64,000 bases of DNA from Symbiodinium natans (lineage: Eukaryota; Sar; Dinophyceae; Suessiales; Symbiodiniaceae): positions 149,001-213,000 of the forward strand of contig CAJNDS010002204.1 in assembly GCA_905221605.1 (NCBI GenBank). The letters are read 5' to 3'. The position numbers and the translations under genes are program-made. The notes beneath the pieces were generated by a model. It made no database searches and was not told the DNA's origin. It worked only from the letters and a program-made list of their open reading frames with translations. Below, in pieces: positions 31,206 to 43,251 of the stretch (position 1 is the first letter of the stretch; the number at the start of each line of letters is the position of its first letter).

Positions 31206-31789
31206 AACCCTCATATGATAGAATCAACGAAGCGCTACGTGTCTTTCTGAACCTTCGAATTGGGAGCGAAAAACATCGAAGAGCAATATCAGAAAAAGCC
31301 TTGTTTTGCTCTTAATTGAGGGACTTCGCAAAGAGAGCGGCACCAGGCCTGGGCCCTGCCGGGCCATGTCTGTAGCCAAGTCGAGCCAAAGCCCCAAGTG
31401 CTCTCTGAGGATGACGCGCACTCTTCTCTCTCAGAGATTTTACTTTCATCACTTCATATCGCTTCAGTTACTTGAGTCTCTATCTGGCTATAAAAGCAGC
31501 AGCGCAACCCCGTCCATCCCTGTCCACACACCCAAATTTGCCTGAACGGTGAAGCCAAAATGACACTTCGCCTGGGCCGAAGTTTAGTACTTGCACATGT
31601 AACGCAGGCACTCATGCAACATAAGTCAGCGGCCAATGGAATGAAGTCCCGGAAGTTGTAAAGGACATCCACGAAGAGGAAAGGGAACTTGCGAACATCG
31701 AATCCTGAGTCCAGGATCTTTACGTGTTCTTCGGACTGAAGCAGCCTTCAGAAAACATTGGCAACATACTTACAAGACTAGCGCTGCAG

Positions 31790-31942
31790 CGCGAACTTCG
31801 AACATTCGAGCTTCGCGACTTCACTTCAACTCTTTCAGCTGTCAAGTGCATGGCTCAGGGCTCGGCCGACTTCCAACCACTCACCTTGTGGATCCTTGAC
31901 AACATAGCCTTCGACGCAAAGAAAATTGCGCACAAGCGTTGA
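31790..31942 (+). CDS. Candidate terminal exon, possibly helical-repeat protein
   Basis: After CTGCAG the frame reads RELRTFELRDFTSTLSAVKC then MAQGSADFQPLTLWILDNIA and ends KKIAHKR at a stop. The L-x-x-F-x-L-R-D-F-x-x-x-L pattern resembles the helical repeats of organelle RNA-binding (FASTK/OPR-like) proteins common in algae. One unit only, so this is a weak assignment. Confidence 0.35.
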   Translation, partial: RELRTFELRDFTSTLSAVKCMAQGSADFQPLTLWILDNIAFDAKKIAHKR

Positions 31943-33718
31943 ACAATAACGGGGCATTCCATGGCATGGCCATGGAGAGATCTATGGCTCTATGGAGCCA
32001 TCTTCAATGCTACTGGCATTACATAACCCCGGAAACCATGCACGGAATTAGGAAGTGTGGGGTTCAGTGTCAGGGCTTTCGTATGCTGGAGGGCTTCGGA
32101 TTTTAGGGCTGCAGTGAGACACCCGTCAGAAACTGGAGAGAACTGCCTTGTGACGCCCACGCGAGACCCCAAAGATAACCTGGAGAAGGAAGGTGCCAGA
32201 ACAGAAAACTGCCTGGGGACGCCCTCGCGAGACGCCTGCATGTCACAAAGAGAACTCTGCCATACTAGAGAATGAATTGCAATGCGACGCCTTGATGAAA
32301 CGCCCTTTGCCTACGCGAGACGCCTTGCGTCAAGCATCCAGTATGAGGTGTCATCCGTTCGAACCGGTTCAAGACTAACTTCAAAGAAGGATCCGAACAG
32401 GTCTCACAAATGAGCGCTACTGGGGCGTTCAGCAACCGGAGCCCCTAGCTTGCATTAGCTTGCAGATACTTGCAGCTCGTGAAAGAAGCTGCCTGCGAGG
32501 CTTTCTAGTAGCTGCCAGTAGCTTCCACCCACCAAATGCGGCGTGTTCCTAGCATGACCTTCGAGGCATCCCGAAGCCCGGAAGTGAAGAAAACTCTAGG
32601 AATGGAAAAACCCAAATGCAGAGAGCTGCAACTCAAAACCCCAGTGCAACCGCGCGGCCACTGTCTGCAATAACAAATGATTTCCCATTGAACCTGAGAT
32701 TGCCAGGCGTGTTGGAGGAAGCCCACGCAGCGCTCAGCGTCAAGAGATACCAAAGGACTAGCATGTGTGGCCCGAAACGATATGAAACGACGAGGAAACA
32801 TGTCGTACAAGCCCCAGACCGGCATCGCCAATTCTGGGAACGTGCATCTCAAGCCCAAACGTCCCTTTGCTGGATCCGGCACGCCTTTTCAATGTTCAGG
32901 ATTAAGCGCACCCTCTTCCGAAACCATATGTCATATGCCCACTTCAACCGTGACGGAGGGACCGACAAAGCAGTCCGCCATCGGCGGCATGATCCAGAGA
33001 CTCTTAAATTTGTCTGCTGCCGTAGTGCTATTGTTGGTGCTGCCTCGTCGTTCGAACTCTGCTCTGCAACAAGGCCGCACCATGAGCCCCTTTCAAGCCC
33101 AGTAGCAGCGTTTGTGTCCCCAAAACGGCTTTACTATAGCTTTCTTGAGGGGGCTCGTTTCCTAACAATTTCAGCCTGACTTGTTCAGTTGAACCACGAG
33201 TCCAGGGACACTACATTGAGGCAAGCTTCTGCTCGCGATCTTTTGCTCAAAGCACGTAGCGTTCGTTTTCGCAGCTTGGCGCGCAGATACGTGCAGCGTT
33301 TCTTGACCAAGCGAATCGACAAGCTAGGAGCCTGCACAAGAAGACCGGCCACGAAGAAACAACGAAGAAGAGGTGATTTGGGGCGAAGGCTCGCAGACAT
33401 TTGCAACGCAACTTGAAAGACCCCCAGACGAAAGCCTGCAGGAAACTTGAAATTGAGAAAGGGGGAGAACGGGAGGGGGGCCCTGCAGCCTGGCGCCGTG
33501 ATGCGCCGTGAAATGCCTCGAATTCTGAAAGGTAGTGGGAAGCACGAAACGCCGATGGTGTATCGGTGAGTTCTCGGTGTATCGGGGCACGTATACCAAC
33601 TACGCGAGAAGAGCAAGAAACGATGCAAATGCCGGCTTTCCGTTGAGGTCCTCCAGTGTGTTGAAGCTGCGCCTTACCCTACTTTACCCTACTGGAAACC
33701 AGCAATTCGTGCCTCTCT
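31943..33718. other. No firm gene
   Basis: Both strands hold open frames of 110-190 codons (for example 32,505-32,882 minus and 32,616-33,179 plus) that overlap and contradict each other. I cannot choose between them. Confidence 0.35.
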
Positions 33719-34334
33719 TCAAAGGGGCTGGTTACCGTTGGTTGCTCTGGCATCGCCGATTCCAAGCCAAAGCCCCCTAGCAACAAGAGCCCGAAGGCAG
33801 AAGGTGCCAACGATGTCCGAGAGCTGTTTGCTTTGAATTGAACATGTGTCAACTTCAAGGAGCTGGTGGAGAAAATCTGGGACGCCGAGCCTCAGCTGAG
33901 GGCGAAGAAGAGATTTAAAGCTCGGTCTGCGCATGTCTCGACACATGTCTTCATGTCTGCATCCTCACAGTCCGCAAGATCAGCTGGGCGAATGGCTGCA
34001 CTCAGCGCCAGCACTTTGCCAAGGGGCTCGGATTGGTTCAAACACCACCCCGCAGCTCGCAGTAGTCCTGTATCCATGTCCTCAACAACAGTCTAAGAGA
34101 GTCCTTTGAACGCAGACAGATATCTCGCGCATGGCGCACGAGCCTTTCGCTTTGAGGTGTCGCGACGACGATATGCACTCCTGCCAGATGTGTGAACACA
34201 GAGGCCAGCTCGTATTCGAGATTAACACCGGCATGCGGCTGTCCTGTCAGGATCGTCTGCAGGACAGCCAGGGCTACCAGCAGGTCCTGAAAACTACGTG
34301 CGCCCAAAGTGAAGTCTTCGGCAATCGTCTGCAC
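33719..34334 (-). CDS. Likely multi-exon gene segment, unknown protein
   Basis: The first block reads MQTIAEDFTLGARSFQDLLV, ALAVLQTILTGQPHAGVNLE and LRLLLRTWIQDYCELRG up to a GTGGTG donor. In another frame downstream: SEPLGKVLALSAAIRPADLA then DCEDADMKTCVETCADRALN. A third block ends near 33,719. The blocks look coding and helical; the splice pattern is not settled. Confidence 0.35.
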
Positions 34335-35079
34335 ATGGGTGACCAGTTCTACGGCGACTTTTCTCTAAGCTGATTCTCCGACGGTAGGTACAGTATCAGC
34401 TGCAAACGCCGCAAACTGCAGAACTTCTACCAATTGGGCCTTCGAAGAAGGTGCGAAACATTCGTACCTCAAGCACTGAAAAAAGACCCCTCTTCTGGCG
34501 ACGGAGGTGAACAGCAAACAGCGACGCAACAGATATGAACATTGCATACCACTGCTATATCAGCTGCAGACATCTTCCGTAACTTTAGACAAGTGGCATA
34601 TGGAGGCGGCGAAGAACTGCTCACCTGTGCGACCTTGCTGGTCTAATTGTCGAAAACCGTTGAGGTTGCAGTAGACTCTGGTGCTGGCATGTGCTGGCAA
34701 TGCGAGCAGCATGTCAGGCTATTGAATGAGACGAGCCTGCACTGCTGGGGGAATCTAGGAATCTGGGTGTTGCGGCCTTGCTTCTTGTGCTCCTTGTCCT
34801 ATCCATCAGTGGAGGAGGTGGAAGGGGGGGGGGAGGGGCAGGCACAAACTGGAGACCATCATGAGACCATCTTCATGCAGGCCCCCGAAATCATGAGTGC
34901 AGCGCTGTCTCATTGGTGATCTCGAAAAAGCCGACATAGCCTTTCTTCGGCTCGGGGGAAATGAAACAGATTCCGCTGTTCGGGCCATCTGGCGCCACAG
35001 GCTTTGAACTTCCAGCAAAGGTCGAGGGGCGTGGAAAAGGCCACATCCGTGAGGCACAAACCGCGTCGCCGCTGTTTAA
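34335..35079. other. No supported gene
   Basis: A short purine-rich G11 tract at 34,820-34,840; nothing else definite. Confidence 0.35.
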
Positions 35080-35258
35080 CCAACACCCTCAAAAGGAAAA
35101 ACAAAAGAGCCTCTAAGAACAGCAATCTCTAAGAACAGCAATGCAGACGGGGTTGTACGATTGCCGTACAGCTGTTGTGGCTTCCTCATCTCAGCCAAGC
35201 CACTGCATCCACCCTCATCTTTGGCCCAGGGATTCTTGGGATTATAGTGCGGCAGCAT
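35080..35258 (-). CDS. Candidate small exon or gene, unknown
   Basis: From an ATG at about 35,258: MLPHYNPKNPWAKDEGGCSG then LAEMRKPQQLYGNRTTPSAL. Natural composition; no family. Confidence 0.3.
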
Positions 35259-35550
35259 CACCTCAGCTCATCTCGACATTTGACTTCTGGGCATCGCGTT
35301 CGCCCTGAAACAAGAAGTACTGGGCAGGCCTAATACTGGCCTAACATCGGGGGGGGCGGAGGGAGGGGGGGAGGCCCCCCCCTCGCCGTAACTTCAACTA
35401 GCTCTTGACTTCAGTGGGATGTAAAATCGGCCTTTTCGGCAGTACCTCTAACTATTGATATATCAACAAGGCAACGGCGGCTCCAGGACTCTATGCAAAC
35501 CACAACGAATCAAGGCTAAGCAATAAGGGACTGGTTTTCTGCTAGGAGCG

Positions 35551-35957
35551 TCACCCAACTGTCCTTCCCTTCTCCGGTGATGAAGCAAGTCGGCGCTTGA
35601 GCCACACTAGCAAGTCCCCTCCATACCCGTCACTAGCAGTGCATTGATCCTGTCGGTAGTACATCTGCGCATGTCCCGAGAACTTAACGCAAAGTCGCAT
35701 TGACGCAAAGAATCCTCGGCAGCGGGCAGCCCGAGCCTCATGCCAGCAACAATCCGGAAACGTGTTACGATGCATTTCGGAAGGTACGGAAGGACGTCAT
35801 GCCGAGTCATTACCTGCATGTGCACCTGGTGCATCTTTGGATGGGTCATGAACAGGGCAACACGCTGCATGGCTTCTTGTGGATGAGACTCGCCAATCAC
35901 ACTTTGGTGAACTCGGCGGCAGTGATGTGACCTACAGCGAGCCAATTGAAAGGACAA
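35551..35957 (-). CDS. Candidate exons in two minus frames, unknown
   Basis: One frame reads QEAMQRVALFMTHPKMHQVH then VMTRHDVLPYLPKCIVTRFR; the other, overlapping and further 3', has FASMRLCVKFSGHAQMYYRQ and GGDLLVWLKRRLASSPEKGR. Both look coding, so splicing between them is likely. Confidence 0.35.
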
Positions 35958-36040
35958 GCCAAGAAGACGCGTGCAAGATGAAACTTGTCCTCAGGGAAGC
36001 ACGGCACCGCCAACGATGCTGTTAAGCGGAACTGAAGAGC

Positions 36041-36529
36041 AGATGGCATCCACGGTCAGCGTGCGGTACCTGGGCCGCAGACAAAAGCCTGCCCCCTGCG
36101 ATGCAGTTTGCTTGTCAGCCCTTCCACTCTTCTATGAGACCTTGCGGAAACTTTTGCAGGGTTCGAAGGCGCAAGCCAGCGTTTTCACGCACTTGCAGCA
36201 CGGCTGGAAACTTTTCGGCTGGGTGCTACAGCTTGTTTTGGTCAGCACGGTTACACACCAGCACGCTGTGGTTCGACAATGCGTGGGAGCTTCTTGTGAA
36301 GCCAGGTCATGTCTGGTTTGCAGATGCTGCAACCGATTGCCTCTCCACATGCAGCTTAGAGTCATATGGCCCGGAGATGTCGTCATGTGTTGACGCTTGT
36401 TCTTGTAGTCAGTGCCACAGCGGACCTAGTCTCGATTTAGACTCAATGCTCAGGCCGGTACGAAAGCCAACCGCTCCAACGGCATTTTGGGAACTTGTGC
36501 TTGCTTTGTACATTCCAAGTAGCTTCTGA
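36041..36529 (+). CDS. Candidate plus-strand exons, unknown
   Basis: Two frames look coding in succession: RRQKPAPCDAVCLSALPLFY / ETLRKLLQGSKAQASVF and then STLWFDNAWELLVKPGHVWF / PTAFWELVLALYIPSSF with a stop at 36,529. No family. Confidence 0.3.
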   Translation, partial: RWHPRSACGTWAADKSLPPAMQFACQPFHSSMRPCGNFCRVRRRKPAFSRTCSTAGNFSAGCYSLFWSARLHTSTLWFDNAWELLVKPGHVWFADAATDCLSTCSLESYGPEMSSCVDACSCSQCHSGPSLDLDSMLRPVRKPTAPTAFWELVLALYIPSSF

Positions 36530-37850
36530 TCGTGCAAAGTCTCCCAGGGCGAGATGGATGCAATAAAAACGGATTGATTGCCTCTGAAAGGCTTGGCGAG
36601 GGATCAACCTGGTAATTTCAGAGATTTCCAAGTCCTGCTTAGAAGCTTATGACCGCCTGAGAGTATGGAGGTGGAGCTCATTGCTCCGGGAGAAGCTTCT
36701 GGCTTAGGGTCGAGTCGTCGAAGGTCCCTCGCCCCACCCCGGGCACATCCTAATCTACTGCAGGACGACTCTTGTCCTGCTTCATTCCTGCCGGATTACC
36801 AAGAAACCCTACAAATCAGGTACACTCAAAGCGCAAACCAGGCCTTTATCCAATTGCTTTCTGGCCACCTCCAATCCTGCACCATCACCTTTCTTCCAGT
36901 GTGGCTCGTTGTTCGGAGGCAATCCGTCTTTCTTCCATTCCTTGCAGCTTGGCCACAGCTAGAACCGCTTCGGGACTGGTATGTAGAAACTTCTGCGAGA
37001 TGTGAGGTACCAGCATTGGCTTGATGTCACATTGAGGCTGCTTGTTTGAAGCTTGAGGTCGGCAAAGCGAGCTCATCTGAAACCTCGAAACCCGTCGTCG
37101 ACTCCACGTTCGTACACTCCGAACTTATCATTGCAAGACAAAGAGAGGCCAGGGACTACAAATACAATTCTTCATCTTCGGGGCGACATTGCCCCAATTG
37201 AGGGCTGCTACTTTATGCCTGAGCCCTTGAGGACTGCACGGTAAGAACTGAGTCCACACCGCCCATCTCCATGCGAGATGTCTGTGCCCATAATGCATCA
37301 AGAAGTATACCCTTGTTTGCCCTTATTCACATGTGCAGAAAAGTGGCCTTCATTGTCTTTCCAAGCCAGTCAGAGCTTCTTGTCCAGTCGGAAAATGTAC
37401 GGCTGAAAGGGCCTCAAGCAGACGTGGGCGAAACAAACTGTTTGTTTTATTGAAACAAGCTGGTTATCAACGTATGTGCTCAATCAACCGCTGCCACGCT
37501 AACAGCTGCCAGCATCATGCCGCCATGATGCTCAATGGGCCCGCCGATCCATCACTGAGAGGTGACAAAACATCCTGCGCATGCAAGCTCTGGAAGTGTC
37601 GGATGGCACGTGCTAACCGAATCCAAAGGATGAGTCTGTGGGCATGTAGAGATCGGAAAAGGCTGGAAGAGGTGATGGGAAGAATGCTAAGCTGTAGCAG
37701 TAGCAGAAGTACTCACTCGTCCACCCGCCCCAAACTTTCAATCGAAACCGATGTTAAAATTCTGCCAAAGCTGAGAGTGTGGGCTCATGCGGGCCCCGTC
37801 TCTCTGTCTGTGAGAGTCGTGTCTCAGTGGTCACGTGAGTGTTGTTGCAC
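36530..37850. other. No firm gene
   Basis: A plus frame at 36,665-37,024 (DYQETLQIRYTQSANQAFIQ) is a weak candidate. The 233-codon plus frame at 37,333-38,034 is rejected because it is antisense to the well-supported next gene. Confidence 0.35.
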
Positions 37851-38342
37851 CCTCTGCCTTGTGGGGCAGCGGCTCCGGAAGCGCTCCGGAGAGTCGCCGC
37901 TTGAAAGCCTCACGACAGAGCATCGATCAGCGTCGATCAGCATTTCTCCCCGCTCCAGCGACTTCTTCCATTCAAATGCCACTAGGCTTTGTCGGGCGGC
38001 TGAAGCAGCTTGCGCAGCTGAGAACTTGGTGTAGTCCAGGAACACCTGCCCTGCCAGTTGTTGCTGTCAGTCACAACGGCTGGACAAGGTTGAATGGAGA
38101 GCCTTGCCTGTGCAAGGCGAAATTCCGTCACACTGGCTACTGGCACCGGGCCTTTGAGCGACTTGAGACGCGCTTGCTCCCACGCGAAGTTGGAGATGCT
38201 TTCCTTGCCAACGCACGCACAACGCCTAGCCCGTGTCTCCACTTCTGAACCACTTAAGCACAATTTACCCTCACTTTTTGGGAAAGGGCAAAATGAGACA
38301 TCACGGGCCTCACCAACGGCAGTCTCGTCCAAGAAGGTGTCC
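37851..38342 (-). CDS. Two-exon segment with a 44-nt GC-AG intron, unknown protein
   Basis: Exon A (38,342-38,108) begins after an AG acceptor and reads DTFLDETAVGEARDVSFCPF, later FAWEQARLKSLKGPVPVASV and TEFRLAQ. It ends CACAG|GCAAGG. The intron 38,107-38,064 ends GACAG. Exon B (38,063-37,851) continues in frame QQLAGQVFLDYTKFSAAQAA, SLVAFEWKKSLERGEMLIDA and SPERFRSRCPTRQR up to CAGAGG|GTGCAA. Without splicing the frame soon hits a stop. The protein family is not recognised. A GC donor is typical of dinoflagellates. Confidence 0.6.
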
Positions 38343-39392
38343 CTGAAGTTCGGAAAACCAGCAAAGAAACGAAGCATTCAGTGATTTCAGCGTACACACA
38401 TCATCAGATCATCAAAGCCGTTTTGTGTTGTCAAGGTGCCGGTAGAAGGCATCCGATCCGCAACAGCTCCCCCGGTCGCCTTCCACAACATTTTGAGTGA
38501 AGTGCCGGGCACCACTTAGGGAGGTGACTGGCCTGACTGGCCCTGCAATGACAACCGGTTACAGGCTGAGTCACAGGTGAGAAGCTCTGCAAGCATAAAG
38601 TCATACAAAGTCTCATGGAGTCATGGAGCAAGTCACAGCTCAAACGGGGGACAATCGGGGCGGATGAGTGAGAAGAAGGAATGAATTGATAAACTAGAGT
38701 CACTAGAGATGAAATGTAGATGGTTTTTTGGCAGGCCTGGAGCTGAACAGTCCAGGTCGACCTTCACAACACCTCACAGATCACAGGCTCGGTGAGGGCA
38801 CCAACATGGCGGAACAATTCCGCTCCTGGCCCTCATTTTCTCAACTTGCATCTGAGAAACACAGGCATGGCTTCGAACCTTGTCAGTGTCAGGTTTTTAT
38901 CGAGTTGATAGCTTTGACATGCATGACACACGAGATCGGCGATGAGGGCATGAAACGGGGGCGAGGTCGAAAGCTGCGACGACATGCGACCATCTGCACA
39001 GCAAAAAGAGCCGCATGGGTCCCGGACCCATGTCGCCGCTCAACGTATCGAGGCATGAGGCCGAGACCAGTTTACAGCATGCGGCCTGATTGACTAATTA
39101 TAATTTATAGTGGACAGATACCATCGATGTTACTACACAGTTATCATCGGAACGCGCAAGGGGTAGTTGATTTGCCCATGACACTCAAACAAGCCATTAA
39201 CGTGGAGCCGCACAGGCAATGCCACTACTCTGAAATGGAGAAATGGAGTTGCCTTGTGAAGGCACATCTTAGCACCACTGCTTGAGCCTTCCATATGAAG
39301 CATCCCGGGACCCGCACATCAACAGAAGCACGATGGATTGCTGCACTTCACGTGCCACCACGCAGAAGATGCCAGTGGAAAGCAAGACTTAC

Positions 39393-39523
39393 TTGAGAGC
39401 CCGGAGTTGTCGGGTCCGACAGGTCTCAGTCAGGACGAATGATGGCCGCTGATGCTCTGAGGCTGCAGCCATGTGAACATACGATGCTCCCGTCTTCGGT
39501 AGGCCCAGAATGAACACAGCCTT
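39393..39523 (-). CDS. Possible sulfotransferase-type P-loop exon
   Basis: Acceptor GTTAG|AAG and donor GTAAGT bound a 131-base exon reading KAVFILGLPKTGASYVHMAA then ASEHQRPSFVLTETCRTRQL. VFILGLPKTG matches the PAPS 5'-phosphosulfate loop of sulfotransferases (usually PKTGTTSL or PKSGTTWL). Here the two Thr are replaced by Ala-Ser, so activity is doubtful. No further exons identified. Confidence 0.45.
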
Positions 39524-41604
39524 CTAACATGTCGAAAGAATGTTTGCTAGCTTGGTTGGCCAGCAATGAACAGCTGATATCCCACGGTTTGCCATTGTCA
39601 ACTGGCTAGCGAAATCCAGCAGACCCCACCCAAGTCCATGACCTCCACGGCATCGAGGTGGAGGCCTCTCACGGACTCCTGTGCTGCAGCTGCTTGGAAC
39701 TTTAAGCCCCACCGTGCACATTCGGAACAGACAGTGTATTGACCCCTGATTCCAAAACAGCTGAGAAACGCGAAGCAAAGAAGAGTTGAGTGTAGAATGG
39801 CGCAGGGCACGTGCAGAGCACAGCTGGCACGCAGCACGCATGGCATCTGGCTCATGGGACACATGCAGCTACGGGTTACCGCAGATCACCGTCGGCCTCG
39901 GCGCTTACAAAGATCGGCGCCTTTCGGCCACGGTGCAACTAACCAGCACAGTGACATGTCACAGTGCTCTATCATCGGGACTTTGGGTGATGCCCGTAAA
40001 CATGGTATGATGTGGTGTGTCAAACTTTCTCATGCAAGGCAGAACAGTGTGCTTGTCATTCTCAACCATGCAGAGGCATTTACAGACATGACGCTGCTCC
40101 GCGGATTCGCACGAGATCACATCACAGCTGACATCCCAAGACATCCGATGATCGGATCTTCATCTAACTTGGCGAGAATGTTGGGCAAGGGAATGAAACT
40201 CAAGATCCTGAAGGGCCTCACGATAGAAGTCACCTTCTTCGATGTATCCTCGCCTGCACATGGCAGGGATGAAAACCCATAAGGCCATAGGCATGCAACT
40301 TCTACTCCTCTGCCAGGCCAAAACCTTAAAACTACAAGTCTTGCACATTCTTGCACTTTCTTTAAGAGATGCGCACTTGCATTTTTTGGGGAGCCTGGGA
40401 TCGCTCTCTGCACATCCGCCAGAGGGGTGCACAGGGGTGCACATACCGGAACCCTGTTACAACGCCAGATATGCCGGTGGCAAGGATACAACCTCAAAGG
40501 CCTATGGCGCAACGACACCAGAATTTCTAGCTCGGAATGATGTGTTGCACCAGTCTCCCTTGCCTGTGATTGCGTGTGGCACTTCAATACTTGAACTTCG
40601 GGAAACCTACGGAGATCGCGGACCGTTTCACATCTATGGACCATACTCAATGCAGCGATGCCTCGTAACGTCCCGCACGTCCAAGAGCCTATTGGCACTT
40701 CGCCAGCCCTTGGCCTGACCAGTCTCTTGCAGAGTTGAAAAGCAACCTGACTCCAAGCAACACCGCGCTATCCGCATGACTATGGTGTTCAGCCAACACG
40801 AGCTGCTTGGCATTTAGGGTCATTTCCTGTGCAAGTGTGCAAGACACTGCGCAAGACCGTACAAACTAGAAGAGCGATGTGCCTCGCCCCGCTGCGTCGA
40901 GGACTTGCCTGACACGGTTCGCGAGTCGGGGAACAGCCTAAGCTGGCGTGACACAACTCCTGAACTGACATGAAACGATATGAACCTCTACATGGGCATG
41001 CTTAATCGTGCCGCGCCACAATCGAGTGAGCGCATCTGCACCCGACCAGCCGGCTGTCTGAAGATCCTCGCGAACAAGTGCTCAGAAAGAAAAGATGCAT
41101 CTGTCCAGTCACTTACCAATGAGGTTAAGTAGTTCCTGCCACGTGCTGCTTGCTGCAGATGTGATCAAGCAGCAGCATGGCAGCATGGCTCCTGCACCAC
41201 GCTTTTCACTGTCTCCCCGGCATTGGGACAAACGAACACCAGGGCCGCCTGAACGTGACAAGCTCAGCGGGCTTCAAGCCACCCAAAAAAAGCCGAAGCA
41301 AGAAGTGGTTCACAGCACCACAACGAACTGAGTTTGGCCTGCGGCCGCAACAGATCCAAAGCGGCACTCAGCGCAGCTGCGTGGCTGCCACTGAGCGGGA
41401 CCTGCACAAGGCATCGTGAAACAGAGGCCGGAGTGCTTCTGCGCCGACACTTGCGCTGAGGCAGACTTGCAGGAAACAGGAAACACAAAGTCATGTGCAC
41501 ACTTCGGCTTTGGATCTGTCTTGCTTTTGCCGCTGGCACGGGCTTCACGGCCCGTGGCATGGGCTTTATGTTGCCCCCGCTTTAGTATCGTTACCCGCTA
41601 TTAT
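39524..41604. other. No firm gene
   Basis: Plus-strand frames at 40,012-40,282 (HAEAFTDMTLLRGFARDHIT) and 40,480-40,718 (YGATTPEFLARNDVLHQSPL) have some protein character, but the minus strand is also open for 193 codons. Left undecided. Confidence 0.3.
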
Positions 41605-41677
41605 GCGCTTTCCAGCTGGCCGGGGAGCCCAAAACTAACAATCTTAGTTTTGGGCTCCGCGGCCCCCTGGAAAACGC
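41605..41677. repeat. 34-bp inverted repeat with 5-nt loop
   Basis: Arms 41,605-41,638 and 41,644-41,677 pair with four mismatches; the inner 15 bp (GGAGCCCAAAACTAA) are perfect. A related CGTTACCCGC...GGAGCC word recurs at about 41,842-41,874, and a smaller CCCCTAAA/TTTAGGGG hairpin lies near 41,977-41,996. Could be a MITE-like element. Confidence 0.85.
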
Positions 41678-42339
41678 GTAAGTAACAATAGTTTTGAAAA
41701 ATGTTTCCAATAAGAAACTCCCGAATTTTCTGAATCCGGCTGCATATAAATTCCAGTTAAAATTTCATTACGGCCCCCAAATGATTTCCAAGGGAGCAAG
41801 CAGCCCACGAGCGCCCTCATTCGCTCTAGTAAATTGTTTCGGTTACCCGCATTAATCCGCAGCCCGGGAGCCAAAACAGGCTGAGAAGCTTCGACCCTGA
41901 AGCTTCAAGGCTTCCCCTTAACCCTCGACGCCCTACCGCAGCCCGCGTTCCCGTTTATAGAGGGTGAGCAAAAACCCCTAAATTGTTTTAGGGGGACCGT
42001 CGGACCCCTAGATACTAAAGCGAGTAATTACAACATTTCCTCGCAATCAGTCCTCTTATTCCCATAAAACCCTTGCGGCATATGCATCAGAGACCGATCA
42101 TCCTCCTCGACCTCCGTTGCCTCCGCCCCGTGAGATTCTGAGAACACTCATGCGAAGGCGAAGACAGTCTAAGCCTAAGTAATCTTGTGGAAGCTCTCCC
42201 TTGAATGAATTCTTGAGCAAATAGCGCAGAGCCACCATTCACTAGTCGGACTAACGGTGAGAAGGACATTCGGCCCGGATGGATTCAGACACAATGGCCT
42301 GCCTTTCACAAGGGCACTTTTGGGGTAACTTCGTGAGCT

Positions 42340-42858
42340 TCAGGAAGGATGGCGGATGCGACGCAGGAGGCCGGCGTCGGCGCCGAGAAACTTCACAGCC
42401 CGCTTGCGATGCCAGAGGCCAAAGAAGCGTTCGGATGAGGAACAGATGACGACAATGACTACAAATAGCTCGGGGCCGCGAGGCTGAGCCAAGAACATTA
42501 GCTGACGATGGCAAGTTCGCTCTACAGTTTTCTGGCATACATCGCTTTTCTCGGAGGGGTTCTTGACACTGTTGGATAGAGGTAAATCAGGGATTTCCGG
42601 AATCAAAATTGTGGAGCAAATACATGTTTTCCTGTTTTGATACTGCGGGCATGGAGGTTTCCTTTCTACATCAAAAAACCGAAGAGGAGCAGGGGGAGAG
42701 GGTGTGAAGGTTGAGAGTTGCCGTTGGTTGCCATGCTGGTCGCTAAGCCCCGCATGGGGCTGACCATGTGAGGAAGTGGATTGCTGCCCAGCCCTGGTTC
42801 TCAACTTGAACTCTTCAGCATGCACTCGACCAGACCCTAGAAACAAGGGGGGTTCCAT
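42340..42858 (-). CDS. Possible intronless gene, unknown product
   Basis: ATG at 42858; 172 residues beginning MEPPLFLGSGRVHAEEFKLR, with RRIRHPS before the stop. It includes CSTILIPEIPDLPLSNSVKN and a short hydrophobic stretch (ELFVVIVVICSS). No family; single-frame length is the main evidence. Confidence 0.3.
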   Translation of the reverse strand: MEPPLFLGSGRVHAEEFKLRTRAGQQSTSSHGQPHAGLSDQHGNQRQLSTFTPSPPAPLRFFDVERKPPCPQYQNRKTCICSTILIPEIPDLPLSNSVKNPSEKSDVCQKTVERTCHRQLMFLAQPRGPELFVVIVVICSSSERFFGLWHRKRAVKFLGADAGLLRRIRHPS

Positions 42859-43251
42859 CCAATTCGCACCACTTGGCTGCCCCTGCCTTCCAAGTGAAAT
42901 GCTGGATGCCAGCCTTGGTCACAAAAGGTGAATCACTAATCACTGCCAATCACTCCTATGCAATGCAATGTGAAACTAACTCCAGGGAACAAATGGTATA
43001 ATACACTGAGTGCACACAGTATGACTCCAAGTTGCTGGAAGCGCCCGATACGTTTGCTTCTCGTGGGCCTCCTCTTCCAGCCTTGGAAGCCTAACCGCCA
43101 GCGCTATAAGCACGTTTGCAAAAGCCATGATGAACCAAGGGACGCTCGGCGCTCCTCAGACTCTTCGTCCTGGCCAGGACAACGTTTACACAGACCACCA
43201 GCATATGAGCTGTGTTCTCTACAGTAATCCGCCGAGGCCTCGGGCCGGGTG

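Noticed and set aside
37333-38034. 233-codon plus-strand frame
   Set aside because: Antisense to the two-exon minus-strand gene, which has splice signals and frame agreement.
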